DNA from: Lachnospiraceae bacterium
GTDB lineage: Bacteria > Bacillota > Clostridia > Lachnospirales > Lachnospiraceae
Reading direction: 5' to 3'
Length of the DNA stretch: 8,940 nt
Assembly (NCBI GenBank): GCA_017483425.1
Contig: JAFUWM010000183.1
Coordinates: forward strand, 1 to 8,940
The notes beneath the pieces are model-generated. The model did not search any database. It was not told the DNA's origin and worked only from the letters and a program-made list of their open reading frames with translations. Position numbers and translations under genes: made by a program. Shown here piece after piece: positions 1 through 7,371 of the stretch (position 1 is its first letter; every line of letters begins with the position of its first letter).

Positions 1-1
1 A

Positions 2-676
2 ATGTGGATTATCATCGCAGTTATAGCGCTGCTGTATCTCCTTATCCGGCGTAAATCTTTACAGGATGATGGATATTCTGATAAAAGAGCCCGTTTATAT
101 TCGTGGATATTTTTAGGTTTACTGATCCTTATTTGTGTGTCTTTCATTATTTATATATATTTAAATACCAAATCCTTATTACCCGACAGATTCACCAGTA
201 CAAACAATCTCCTTTATTTTGATGCGGTCTGGGGAAGCAAAAGGGGCTGCCTATGGCATGATACAGTTGTTTCTTTCATACAGCAGTTTAAGGCGGAACC
301 GCTAAAGTGCATATTTGGCGTGGGAGCCGACCAGTACTATCATTTTCTGTCAAATTATTATTCTGTCCAGGTTGAACAGATACATGGCAGTGCTACTCCT
401 ACAAATGCGCATAATGAGTGGCTGACTTCTTTTGCAAACTTTGGAATTCTGGGCGGATTGTCATATATAGTGTTTTTCCTGTCGTTTATATTCAGAGGGT
501 ACAGATCCAGAGAGAGTCTGCCCTATGCCATGGGGGCTGCTGCCTGCGCGGCCGCCTATATGGGGAACAACTTTTTCAGTTTCCAGCAGTATGTATGTAC
601 CCCATATATATTCGTTATAATAGCCATCGGTGAGCAGATTATCAGAACCGTATATACGGGATCTGAATCCCGTTAA
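2..676 (+). CDS. O-antigen ligase/polymerase-like membrane protein, C-terminal part (5' end off the window)
   Basis: Probably the C-terminal half of a polytopic membrane protein of the O-antigen ligase (Wzy/WaaL-like) superfamily, which joins or polymerises lipid-linked surface glycans at the outer face of the membrane. The visible 224 residues show hydrophobic segments at about 2-15 and 34-54, then a large extracytoplasmic loop at about 56-145, then further membrane segments at about 149-165, 175-190 and 199-214. The loop carries family-like features: W85 and H86 after a GSKRG stretch, the GVGADQY segment at 106-112, and the N135-A136-H137-N138-E139 motif just before a membrane helix (the conserved His region of the family). 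The ATG at base 2 is probably internal, because such proteins usually exceed 400 residues and the frame is open to the window edge. The gene is visibly richer in A/T than the - strand genes, which suits a horizontally exchanged polysaccharide locus. It is convergent with tadA. Family call fairly good; substrate unknown. Confidence 0.72.
   Translation: MWIIIAVIALLYLLIRRKSLQDDGYSDKRARLYSWIFLGLLILICVSFIIYIYLNTKSLLPDRFTSTNNLLYFDAVWGSKRGCLWHDTVVSFIQQFKAEPLKCIFGVGADQYYHFLSNYYSVQVEQIHGSATPTNAHNEWLTSFANFGILGGLSYIVFFLSFIFRGYRSRESLPYAMGAAACAAAYMGNNFFSFQQYVCTPYIFVIIAIGEQIIRTVYTGSESR
656..673. terminator. Hairpin at convergent gene ends, possible weak bidirectional terminator
   Basis: A perfect 7-bp stem ACGGGAT / ATCCCGT with a 4-base loop CTGA lies across the last codons of the + strand membrane protein gene and just past the tadA stop on the - strand. 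Neither side has a real U-tract: the + side continues into a pyrimidine-rich TAACTTCTCTCCC and the - side into ATATACGG. It could stop or slow readthrough from both directions, but intrinsic termination here is inferred only from position and stem strength. Confidence 0.35.
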
Positions 677-1158
677 CTTCTCTCCCTGAGTTCCTTAAAG
701 AATTTCTTTATCATAGCCTGGGATTCTTCCTCAAGGATCCCGTGTGTGATCTCGACTTGATGATTAAAGCTTGGCTCATTCAGCAGATTGACCACTGAGC
801 CGGCACAGCCGGCCTTGTCAGAGGGGGCGGCATAGACGCATCTGTCAACCCTGGCCTGAACTATTGCTCCCGCGCACATGGGGCAGGGTTCGAGGGTAAT
901 ATATATGGTACAGCCTTCAAGCCGCCAGTCGCCCATGGCTTTTGACGCTTTTTTTATCGCGGTGATCTCGGCATGGGCAAGCGTAGTCTTGTCGGTATTC
1001 CTGCGATTATATCCGCGCCCCACTATCTTTCCGGTTGCGGTTTCCACTATCACGCAGCCTATCGGTACCTCTCCGGCCTCATAAGCTTTTTTAGCCTGCT
1101 TCATGGCCTCTTTCATGAACTTCAAATCTTCTGCTTTAACTGTTTCAATCGATTCCAC
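673..1158 (-). CDS. tadA: tRNA-specific adenosine deaminase TadA
   Basis: Zinc-dependent cytosolic enzyme that deaminates adenosine 34 to inosine in the anticodon of tRNA-Arg(ACG), allowing it to read CGU, CGC and CGA codons. With the GTG start chosen here the protein is 161 residues, the usual TadA size. The catalytic signature is complete: H62-A-E64 (zinc ligand His and proton-shuttle Glu) and P91-C92-P-M-C95-A-G (two zinc-ligand cysteines), preceded by the EVPIG segment (30-34) typical of the family. A longer in-frame reading from 1200 is possible, but its extra 14 residues (Arg/Tyr-rich) do not look like TadA and would overlap nrdG by 56 bp. The GTG has a GGAGG 9 bases upstream, so it is preferred. 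It is the last gene of the seven-gene run; its GTG start overlaps the nrdG end by 14 bp. Other deaminases of the CDA fold (e.g. guanine deaminase) are less likely given the motif context. Confidence 0.93.
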   Translation of the reverse strand: MESIETVKAEDLKFMKEAMKQAKKAYEAGEVPIGCVIVETATGKIVGRGYNRRNTDKTTLAHAEITAIKKASKAMGDWRLEGCTIYITLEPCPMCAGAIVQARVDRCVYAAPSDKAGCAGSVVNLLNEPSFNHQVEITHGILEEESQAMIKKFFKELRERS

Positions 1159-1840
1159 GAAGCGATACCTCCGATATAGTCTGCCTGAGTATTTCCGCAA
1201 ATGCCTCTATTTCTTCTTTCGTCTGCCCGTGCAGCACGCCTCTTCCTACAAAGGTCGTATTTGTGTCCACGAAATTCTGTAAAAAATATCTGCGAGCGCC
1301 TTTAAGCCACTGACCTATTTCCTTTGCAGTCTCCCTGTCAAAGTACTCCGCTACAACGGTCGTCCTGAACTCATAGTCGGGAAACCTGCCGTCTATGAGC
1401 AGCTTCGCGCTATCGTCGACTCTCTCCACGTCAAGGTCTATATTGCAAAGCTCACGATACTGCTTCCTGCCGGTTTTTATATCAAGCGCCACATAGTCCA
1501 CCAGTTTTCTGTCTGCAAGCTCTCTGAGCATCTTAGGTTCGGTGCCGTTTGTATCGACCTTAACGGCATAGCCCAGATCCCGTACCTTCATGATGAAATC
1601 CGGCAGATCCGGCTGCAGGGTCGGCTCTCCGCCTGTAATACAAACTCCGGTGAGATTATTCCGCCTTTTTTCAAGGAAAGACAGCACATCCTCCTCTTTG
1701 ATCTCGGGTATCAGACCCTCGACCAGGGAGCTATTTTGACAAAAGAGGCATCTCAGGTCACATCCTCCGGTAAATATGGCGGCTGCCACCCTTCCCGGGT
1801 AATCAAGCAGCGTGTTTTTCGTAATACCTGCTATATGCAT
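1145..1840 (-). CDS. nrdG: Anaerobic ribonucleoside-triphosphate reductase activating protein (NrdG2-type radical SAM)
   Basis: Radical SAM activase expected to bind a 4Fe-4S cluster and S-adenosylmethionine and to install the glycyl radical on class III ribonucleotide reductase NrdD, so that dNTPs can be made without oxygen. The 231-residue protein has the CxxxCxxC cluster motif at C27, C31 and C34 (CDLRCLFC), preceded by the FTGGC segment, and a GGEPT motif at 70-74 that contacts SAM. The opening GITKNTLLDYPG segment is characteristic of the NrdG2 (TIGR02495-like) branch, as opposed to the shorter E. coli-type NrdG. No nrdD reductase gene is present here, so the substrate assignment rests on family alone. 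Some proteins of this branch are annotated only as glycyl-radical activating enzymes. The start ATG lies 5 bp after the regulator stop, with AGGA about 10 bases upstream, which suggests co-translation in the operon. Confidence 0.85.
   Translation of the reverse strand: MHIAGITKNTLLDYPGRVAAAIFTGGCDLRCLFCQNSSLVEGLIPEIKEEDVLSFLEKRRNNLTGVCITGGEPTLQPDLPDFIMKVRDLGYAVKVDTNGTEPKMLRELADRKLVDYVALDIKTGRKQYRELCNIDLDVERVDDSAKLLIDGRFPDYEFRTTVVAEYFDRETAKEIGQWLKGARRYFLQNFVDTNTTFVGRGVLHGQTKEEIEAFAEILRQTISEVSLRGID
1168..1172 (-). promoter_or_regulatory. Ribosome binding site that decides the tadA start
   Basis: GGAGG on the - strand, 9 bases before GTG at 1158-1156. It sits inside the 3' end of the nrdG coding region. 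It supports the internal GTG over the more distal ATG at 1200, which lies upstream of this site. Confidence 0.75.
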
Positions 1841-1845
1841 TCCGC

Positions 1846-2937
1846 TTAAATCCTGTGTGATTTGATATATTTCATGTAGTTTACGACCATAAGAGCAATC
1901 TTAAAGGTCAGAGCGTCATCAAATATCCTGATATCAAGCCCGGTCATCTTTTGCAGCTTTTCTATCCTGTAGACCAGAGTGTTCCTGTGGACAAAGAGCT
2001 GCCTCGAGGTCTCGGAGACGTTCAGATTGTTCTCAAAGAATTTATTTATTGTATTTAATGTTTCCTCGTCCAGATGATCCGGTATATCCTCTCCGTATAT
2101 CTCATGCAGGAATACTTCGCATAACGATGGCTGAAGCTGATAGATAAGCCTCCCTATTCCCAGTGTACCATATGATACGATCGCTCTCTCCTGATAAAAG
2201 ATCTTGCCGACCTCCATCGCCATCTTTGCTTCCTTATATGACGCGGAAACCTGCTTTATCTCTGATATGATCTTGCCATAGGAGACACGCACCTTGACCA
2301 TTGCCTGAGTATTCATCGTATCAACGAGCATCTCCGCTGTTTCCTTAGCCTGCTGGTCTTCGTCTTCTATAGGATCCAGAGACTTGATAACGACATAGGT
2401 TCTCTCATCCGCTTCGGTCACATAGTCGTCAGAGCCCGTGGGGAACACGGATCTTAGTACATCTATCCCCGATATCTCGTTATTGCTCTCGGTCTCCACG
2501 ATAAACACACACCGGACACTGTCCGTAGGGATGCGGAGCTTCTTTGCCCGGCTGTATATATCAACCACGAGCATATTGTCCATTATCAGATTCTGGAAGA
2601 AAGCGTTTTTGTCAAACTTCTCCTTATAAGCGGACGACAGGGCAGTCATTTCTGACAGCGCCACTCTCCCTATCATTTCTGATTTTTCATCATTTCCTTT
2701 TATTATCAGGACATAATTTGTCACACCGTCATCCACGACCCGGTAAAAATGATACTTCCCGTTCACGTCATCATCCGCATCGGAATCAATAAACGAGCGG
2801 ATCGTTACGGAGGATATCTCATCCGTCGTAAAGGTGGATGCCGCCTGCGTCCCGTTCAGCTCCATTACCGCAAGGTCGACCCCCGTGATCTCCTTTAGCT
2901 CGTCCAGTGACTTTTGAATTACCTGATTTGTTATCAT
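1846..2937 (-). CDS. PucR/CdaR-family transcriptional regulator
   Basis: Cytosolic DNA-binding regulator of the PucR/CdaR type, 363 residues. The C-terminal helix-turn-helix (about 300-350, PucR C-terminal HTH) is clear: N305-L-N-V-S-E-T-S-R at the first helices and the diagnostic H317-R-N-T-L-V-Y-R-I-E-K-L stretch, followed by DDALTFKIALMV. The middle (about 115-250) fits the degenerate GGDEF-like domain common in these regulators. The N-terminal 100 residues (TGVDLAVMELNG, then a run of beta-like strands) could be a small-ligand sensor like the sugar-diacid recognition domain, but I cannot name a ligand. It starts with a 4-bp ATGA overlap with the GNAT gene and has its own GGAG 8 bases upstream. 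No catabolic genes of the sort usually controlled by this family (purine, sugar diacid) are adjacent, so its target is unknown; family members often act on neighbouring genes or on their own promoter. Confidence 0.85.
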   Translation of the reverse strand: MITNQVIQKSLDELKEITGVDLAVMELNGTQAASTFTTDEISSVTIRSFIDSDADDDVNGKYHFYRVVDDGVTNYVLIIKGNDEKSEMIGRVALSEMTALSSAYKEKFDKNAFFQNLIMDNMLVVDIYSRAKKLRIPTDSVRCVFIVETESNNEISGIDVLRSVFPTGSDDYVTEADERTYVVIKSLDPIEDEDQQAKETAEMLVDTMNTQAMVKVRVSYGKIISEIKQVSASYKEAKMAMEVGKIFYQERAIVSYGTLGIGRLIYQLQPSLCEVFLHEIYGEDIPDHLDEETLNTINKFFENNLNVSETSRQLFVHRNTLVYRIEKLQKMTGLDIRIFDDALTFKIALMVVNYMKYIKSHRI

Positions 2938-3413
2938 AGTTCAAGCTCCATTGGTGTGTAATCTATGCCGTCTTTTTTTGTCCTGGGTCCCGTGTCCCTG
3001 AAACCCAGTCTGTGATAAAATCCCTCTCCCACTACCGAGGCGTTGACAGTGAGCTTCGCGCCTCCAAGCCAGCTTCTGGTAGTCAAAAGCCATCCATGCA
3101 TATAATCTATGAGAGCTCTGCCTACACCCATCTGCTGATAGCAGCCTTCCACAAATAATAATGAAAGATGCGGCCCCATCCTTACTGCCGCGACTCCGAT
3201 CATAGCATTACCGTCAAATGCCGCTATCACAGGGAAGCCCCCGTTTAAGAAGACTGTATACAGCGTCTCGTCATTTATAAACCTGCTGAAGCTCTCCATG
3301 CCTTCCCTGCCTGTGAGTCCTGATTCAAACTCACAAAATACCCTCCAGCACAGAGCCATGGCGGGTCTGTATTCTTCACGGCTTATAAACCGGACATTAA
3401 AGCCTTCGCTCAT
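2934..3413 (-). CDS. GNAT-family N-acetyltransferase
   Basis: Acetyl-CoA-dependent acetyltransferase of the GCN5-related fold, 159 residues, cytosolic, substrate unknown. The acetyl-CoA pyrophosphate-binding motif A is seen at about 84-101: strand SLLFVEG followed by Q93-Q-M-G96-V-G98-R-A-L, matching Q/R-x-x-G-x-G/A. The C-terminal motif B region has GEGFYHRLGF (about 128-138), where the Tyr-His-x-x-GF pattern is typical of GNATs. The DGNAMIGVAAVR strand (67-78) precedes motif A. The start overlaps the stop of the DUF1002 gene by 4 bp (ATGA) with only a weak upstream purine signal, so translation is probably coupled. It could be a ribosomal-protein, metabolite or antibiotic acetyltransferase; nothing in the sequence decides between these. 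Confidence 0.85.
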   Translation of the reverse strand: MSEGFNVRFISREEYRPAMALCWRVFCEFESGLTGREGMESFSRFINDETLYTVFLNGGFPVIAAFDGNAMIGVAAVRMGPHLSLLFVEGCYQQMGVGRALIDYMHGWLLTTRSWLGGAKLTVNASVVGEGFYHRLGFRDTGPRTKKDGIDYTPMELEL

Positions 3414-4405
3414 CCTGCCTTACCGGCAAAAAGCTTTGAGAAGAAGCTCTTTACACCTTCATATAATCCGGTGAATACATCGCCTACCTTCTCTTTGATG
3501 CTCTCCGCCACGCCTTTTGCCGCAAGAGAGCTTAGATCATCCGCGGTGAGCTTGTCCCCGAATTTCTCATAAATATCCGCCGCCTGATCCAGCAGGGTGT
3601 TATAATCGATACCCATTGCCTTTATCTTTACCATGAGATCAACTATCTGATTTATCTCATCCTCCGACAAGGACCAGTTTGCCTTTTCCAGCTCATTATA
3701 ATCTCTGATGGCCTTGCGTACAGCCTCGTCGATCTCTTCCCTTGTATTTAAATCCTTGCCCGCTATCTCCGCCTTGATGAAAGCTATCATCTCCTCTACA
3801 TCCTGCTTCGAAGCGCCGTCAAGGGCTTCCTCGATCTGTCCTGTCGTCACAAGCTCATCAAGCGAGGTGTCAAGCGCTGTCGCGTCAAGGTTTAAGTCTT
3901 TCATATCCGCATATGCTTTCAGGGCTCCGATAAGCGCTGCCGTTCCCGATATCGGAAACGGGGCAGCAACGGTGATATCAGCGTTTTCCACGCCGGCCGT
4001 AAGCAGCGCGTTTTTATACATACCTGTCGTACAGTAATTTATATTATAGGCATTTACGGTTATGCCGTGTCCGGACTCCGCGGGCTTTACAAGCACGGAT
4101 GAAAGCGACTTGGTTCCTATTACCGAGGGCGATATGTATTTATCAAGATACTGATGCTCCTCCGCATTTGTCACATAGACTACGTTGTACTGTGATATAT
4201 CCGTACCCGTAAGTCCCAGGGATGAAAGCACCGTCGCAAGCTGCTCCTGTGTAAGGTCTGACCCAAGAGCCAGATACGGTTTGTCTGATGCACTGTCTCC
4301 GAAAGTAATTACATTGTCTCCGGCATATGCCGATACCTTAATCATAGGTATCGCAGCCAAAACAAAAAGCATGGCCGCTAAAATGAATGAAACACACCTT
4401 TTCAT
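3410..4405 (-). CDS. DUF1002 exported protein (YpuA-like)
   Basis: Predicted exported protein of 331 residues of the DUF1002 family, whose B. subtilis member is YpuA; the biochemical function is not established. The N-terminus is a signal peptide: KR at 2-3, a hydrophobic core to about residue 22, and a likely cleavage after AYA28 or VSA26. The DUF1002 domain shows family hallmarks: DLTQEQL (50-56), VTNAEEHQYL (78-87), IGTKSLSS (96-103), the N121-I-N-Y-C-T-T-G-M-Y-K-N-A-L stretch, TAGV.NADI (136-144), and APFPISGTAAL (148-158). After the domain comes a long helical, acidic region, ending in a short amphipathic tail (about 300-331; KEKVGDVFTGLYEGVKSFFS) with Phe/Leu on one face and Lys on the other. 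No lipobox or LPXTG anchor is seen. It has an AAGGA site 9 bases upstream and overlaps the hydrolase stop by 4 bp. It is the only clearly exported product of the operon. Confidence 0.85.
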   Translation of the reverse strand: MKRCVSFILAAMLFVLAAIPMIKVSAYAGDNVITFGDSASDKPYLALGSDLTQEQLATVLSSLGLTGTDISQYNVVYVTNAEEHQYLDKYISPSVIGTKSLSSVLVKPAESGHGITVNAYNINYCTTGMYKNALLTAGVENADITVAAPFPISGTAALIGALKAYADMKDLNLDATALDTSLDELVTTGQIEEALDGASKQDVEEMIAFIKAEIAGKDLNTREEIDEAVRKAIRDYNELEKANWSLSEDEINQIVDLMVKIKAMGIDYNTLLDQAADIYEKFGDKLTADDLSSLAAKGVAESIKEKVGDVFTGLYEGVKSFFSKLFAGKAG

Positions 4406-5307
4406 AATATAAAATCCTTTATCTCCTCAAACACCTGATACCGGTCGTCTTCATTATGAACCTCGTGCCTGTCACCGGGTCTGATATCAAGCTTTACATT
4501 TTTGATGCCGCATGCCTTATACAGCTCATACATTCTCTGTACGCCTTTGCCCATCTCTCCGACCGGATCCTCAGAACCGGAAATTATGAATAACGGCAGG
4601 TCTTTGGGTATTTTTGCTATCAGCTTTTTATTGCCTGCCCTGTATGTGAGTTCGGCCAGAGTATGGTATCCATTAAGCGTGAACGTAAAATTACAGCACG
4701 GATCATCCTTGTAGCTTTCCAGCACCTCCTGTCTTTTGGTAAGCCACCCCGAAGGATCGCCCGGAAAAGCTTTTATATACGACCCTATCGTAACCTCCGT
4801 GCATAGATCCGATCTGTATCTCCAGCCGTGAAATACCGCTATCAGGCTCGTCAACAGCTTTCCGCCGATACTCTGAAACTTAGGGGTATCGTTTCCGCCC
4901 TGTAAGATCGCGCCCTGAATGCCCGTACCGTACCGCTCTATATAATTCCTTACGATAAAGGAACCCATGGAGTGCCCCATGATATATATGGGAATCCCCG
5001 GATGCTCCGCCTGAACCGTTTTTTTCAGTCTGTGGAGATCACGTACGACTACGGTCGCCGGATCCTGCTCACAGAAATACCCGAGATCATCCGGTGTCCC
5101 TGCGCTCTTTCCGTGTCCGAGATGATCAAGTCCGGCAAAGATTATGCCCTGGGATACCATATACTCGGCCATCTCGGTGTATCTGAGCAGATACTCCGTC
5201 ATGCCATACGCCATCACAAGAATTGCTTTAGGCTCGGACTTGGGCTCCCACACATAGCAGGCGAGCTTAGTCTTCATATCACGGCTGTCTATAGTAAACT
5301 CTCTCAT
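4402..5307 (-). CDS. Alpha/beta hydrolase, monoacylglycerol lipase/lysophospholipase-like
   Basis: Serine hydrolase of the Hydrolase_4 (serine aminopeptidase S33) group, 301 residues, usually annotated as alpha/beta hydrolase or monoacylglycerol lipase/lysophospholipase. The nucleophile elbow is G111-H-S113-M-G115. The likely triad partners are D247 in SGSEDPVG and H281 in GDRHEVHNE, both in the expected order and spacing. The DHLGHGKS segment (61-68) is the typical motif after strand 4 of this group. There is no signal peptide or membrane segment, so it should act in the cytosol, on a lipid or small ester that cannot be named. The start is 3 bp after the metG stop, with GAGG about 12 bases upstream inside metG, so it is translated from the metG transcript. 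Confidence 0.85.
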   Translation of the reverse strand: MREFTIDSRDMKTKLACYVWEPKSEPKAILVMAYGMTEYLLRYTEMAEYMVSQGIIFAGLDHLGHGKSAGTPDDLGYFCEQDPATVVVRDLHRLKKTVQAEHPGIPIYIMGHSMGSFIVRNYIERYGTGIQGAILQGGNDTPKFQSIGGKLLTSLIAVFHGWRYRSDLCTEVTIGSYIKAFPGDPSGWLTKRQEVLESYKDDPCCNFTFTLNGYHTLAELTYRAGNKKLIAKIPKDLPLFIISGSEDPVGEMGKGVQRMYELYKACGIKNVKLDIRPGDRHEVHNEDDRYQVFEEIKDFIL

Positions 5308-5310
5308 GTT

Positions 5311-7278
5311 TCAGCAGACCTCTGCTCCCGCGGGCACATCCTTTTCAGGAGTCATGAGTACGTAATTACCGTCCTTATCCTCCGTGCAGAGCAGCATTCC
5401 CTGGGATTCGACTCCCGCAAGCTTTGCCGGAGCCAGATTGGTGATCACAAGCACCCTCTTTCCAACCATCTCTTCGGGTGTGTAATACTTCCTTATCCCT
5501 GACACTATCTGAAGCGTCTTATCTCCGACATCCACCTGACTGCAGAGAAGCTTTTTGGATTTCTCTACTGCTTCACAGGCCTTGACTATGCCTATTCTCA
5601 GCTCCAGCTTGTCAAATTCATCTATTGAGATCTGGGCTTTGTGCTCTATGGCAGGCGATGCCTGAGCCTCTTCGGCACCTTTGCTCTCTTCCTCATTCTT
5701 CGGAGGATACAGTTTTTCTACCTCTTTAAGTACATCCTCGAGCTTTTTCCTCTCAAACAGTGTCTCCGGCTCCTCAGTGACCTTCGTGCCGGATACAAAG
5801 GCTCCTCTCCTGTCCAAAAGGTCAAACTCCTTTGCCTCCGTACGCATCTGATCAAGTATGGCCTTTGCCGTATCGGGAAGATACGGTATCAAAAGCGTCG
5901 CGCCTATGACTATCGAATCACAGAGATTGTAAAGCACGGTAGAAAGTCTGTCCTTTTTATCCTCCTCCTTGCCCAGAATCCATGGTGTAGTCTCATCTAT
6001 GTATTTATTGCACCTCTTGAACAGATCAAAAATATCGGTGATAGCGTCAGCCACATGGAGTGTTGACATCTTATCCTCCACCTTGGCCTTGGTCTGAAGC
6101 ACGGTCTCATAGAGATCATCATCGACAGGCTCTTTGACGCCTTTGTCCTCTATCACACCGCCAAGGTACTGATTCCCCATAGATATCGTGCGCTTGACGA
6201 GGTTTCCGAGTGTATTTGCGAGGTCTGAATTAAAACGCTCTACCATGGTATCCCATGTGAACACACCGTCGTTGTCAAAGGGCATCTCGTGTATCATGTA
6301 ATACCTGACGGCATCTATCCCAAACATATCGACAAGCGTATCCGCGTATATGGTATTTCCCTTTGATTTGCTCATCTTGCCGTCACCCACGAGCAGCCAG
6401 GGATGCCCGAATACCTGCTTCGGCAGAGGCTCATCCAGAGCCATAAGGAATATAGGCCAGTATATCGTATGGAATCTGACTATATCCTTCCCAATAAGAT
6501 GCAGATCCGCAGGCCAGTGGCTCTTATATAGCTCCTCATAATTACCCTCCGCGTCATATCCTATGCCCGTGATATAGTTTACAAGAGCGTCAAGCCAAAC
6601 ATATACTACATGCTTCTCATCAAACGTTACGGGTATGCCCCAGGTGAAAGAAGTCCTGGAAACACAGAGATCCTGAAGCCCCGGCTTGAGGAAGTTATTG
6701 ATCATCTCATTTTTTCTTGCCGGGGGCTGTATGAATTCCGGATGATCCTCTATATACTGTATGAGCTTCGGAGCGTATTTACTCATCTTGAAGAAATACG
6801 CCTCCTCGCTTGCGGGCTGTACAGGACGGCCGCAGTCCGGACACTTCCCGTCCACAAGCTGTGAAGGTGTCCAGAAAGATTCACAGGGGGTACAGTACAT
6901 TCCCTCATATGAGCCTTTATAGATGTCTCCCTGGTCATAAAGCTTTTTGAATATCTTCTGAACCTGCTTCTCGTGATAATCATCCGTGGTTCTGATGAAT
7001 TTATCATAGGATGTATTCATGAGATCCCATATTTTCCTGATCTCATTATATGCGTTATCGACAAACTGCTTCGGGGAGATCCCTTCCGCCTTTGCCTTTT
7101 CCTCTATCTTTATCCCGTGCTCATCCGTGCCGGTCTGGAAAAAAACGTCATAGCCCTGCTGACGCTTGAATCTGGCTATCGCATCCGCAAGCACTATCTC
7201 GTATGTATTGCCTATATGCGGCTTTCCTGAAGCGTAGGCTATCGCCGTAGTAATATAATATGGTCCCTTATCTGCCAT
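5311..7278 (-). CDS. metG: Methionyl-tRNA synthetase
   Basis: Class I aminoacyl-tRNA synthetase that charges tRNA-Met, both initiator and elongator, in the cytosol. The 655-residue protein has the HIGH-type motif H21-I-G-N24, the KMSKS loop at 301-305, and a four-cysteine zinc knuckle at C129, C132, C146 and C149 (CTPC...CPDC). VFFQTGTDEHG (45-55) and the WLDALVNY segment (228-235) shape the methionine site. The anticodon-binding helical domain follows the catalytic core. A Glu/Lys/Ala-rich linker (around 530-550) then leads to a C-terminal EMAP/Trbp111-like tRNA-binding domain (about 550-655) with the typical LELRIGIVKACE and MLLCTED stretches, giving the long form with fused tRNA-binding domain seen in many Firmicutes. 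The ATG has AGGAGG 11 bases upstream. It is the first gene of the operon, behind a good promoter. No T-box leader fits in the short upstream gap. Confidence 0.97.
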   Translation of the reverse strand: MADKGPYYITTAIAYASGKPHIGNTYEIVLADAIARFKRQQGYDVFFQTGTDEHGIKIEEKAKAEGISPKQFVDNAYNEIRKIWDLMNTSYDKFIRTTDDYHEKQVQKIFKKLYDQGDIYKGSYEGMYCTPCESFWTPSQLVDGKCPDCGRPVQPASEEAYFFKMSKYAPKLIQYIEDHPEFIQPPARKNEMINNFLKPGLQDLCVSRTSFTWGIPVTFDEKHVVYVWLDALVNYITGIGYDAEGNYEELYKSHWPADLHLIGKDIVRFHTIYWPIFLMALDEPLPKQVFGHPWLLVGDGKMSKSKGNTIYADTLVDMFGIDAVRYYMIHEMPFDNDGVFTWDTMVERFNSDLANTLGNLVKRTISMGNQYLGGVIEDKGVKEPVDDDLYETVLQTKAKVEDKMSTLHVADAITDIFDLFKRCNKYIDETTPWILGKEEDKKDRLSTVLYNLCDSIVIGATLLIPYLPDTAKAILDQMRTEAKEFDLLDRRGAFVSGTKVTEEPETLFERKKLEDVLKEVEKLYPPKNEEESKGAEEAQASPAIEHKAQISIDEFDKLELRIGIVKACEAVEKSKKLLCSQVDVGDKTLQIVSGIRKYYTPEEMVGKRVLVITNLAPAKLAGVESQGMLLCTEDKDGNYVLMTPEKDVPAGAEVC

Positions 7279-7311
7279 CTGAAAGCTTCCCTCCTGAAAA
7301 TAATCTATTTA

Positions 7312-7340
7312 ATTTTATCACAGAGTACCGGCTTCGGCAA
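7312..7340 (-). promoter_or_regulatory. Probable promoter of the metG operon (extended -10)
   Basis: On the - strand, TTGCCG (7340-7335) as -35 and TAAAAT (7317-7312) as -10 are separated by exactly 17 bases. A TG one base before the -10 gives an extended -10 (TGATAAAAT). The start site would fall near 7305, leaving a leader of about 27 bases with the AGGAGG site. The -35 abuts the U-tract of the terminator of the preceding gene, a layout that isolates metG from upstream transcription. Found by eye; not tested. Confidence 0.65.
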
Positions 7341-7371
7341 AGAAAACCCCTACGCCTTACGGTATAGGGGT
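7339..7371 (-). terminator. Intrinsic terminator after the 141-residue protein gene
   Basis: On the - strand, a 7-bp stem ACCCCTA / TAGGGGT is extended inward by a G-U pair, one mismatch and two G-C pairs closing a 4-base loop. TTTTCTTT follows directly. It begins about 31 bases past the stop at 7402, the classic position for rho-independent termination of that gene. Confidence 0.75.

Noticed and set aside
4972..5502. 176-codon open frame on the + strand
   Set aside because: It lies fully antisense to the hydrolase and metG, whose catalytic motifs are intact. Its translation resembles no family and is a shadow of their codon pattern.
5641..6066. 141-codon open frame on the + strand
   Set aside because: Antisense to the conserved metG C-terminal half; no ribosome site or domain.
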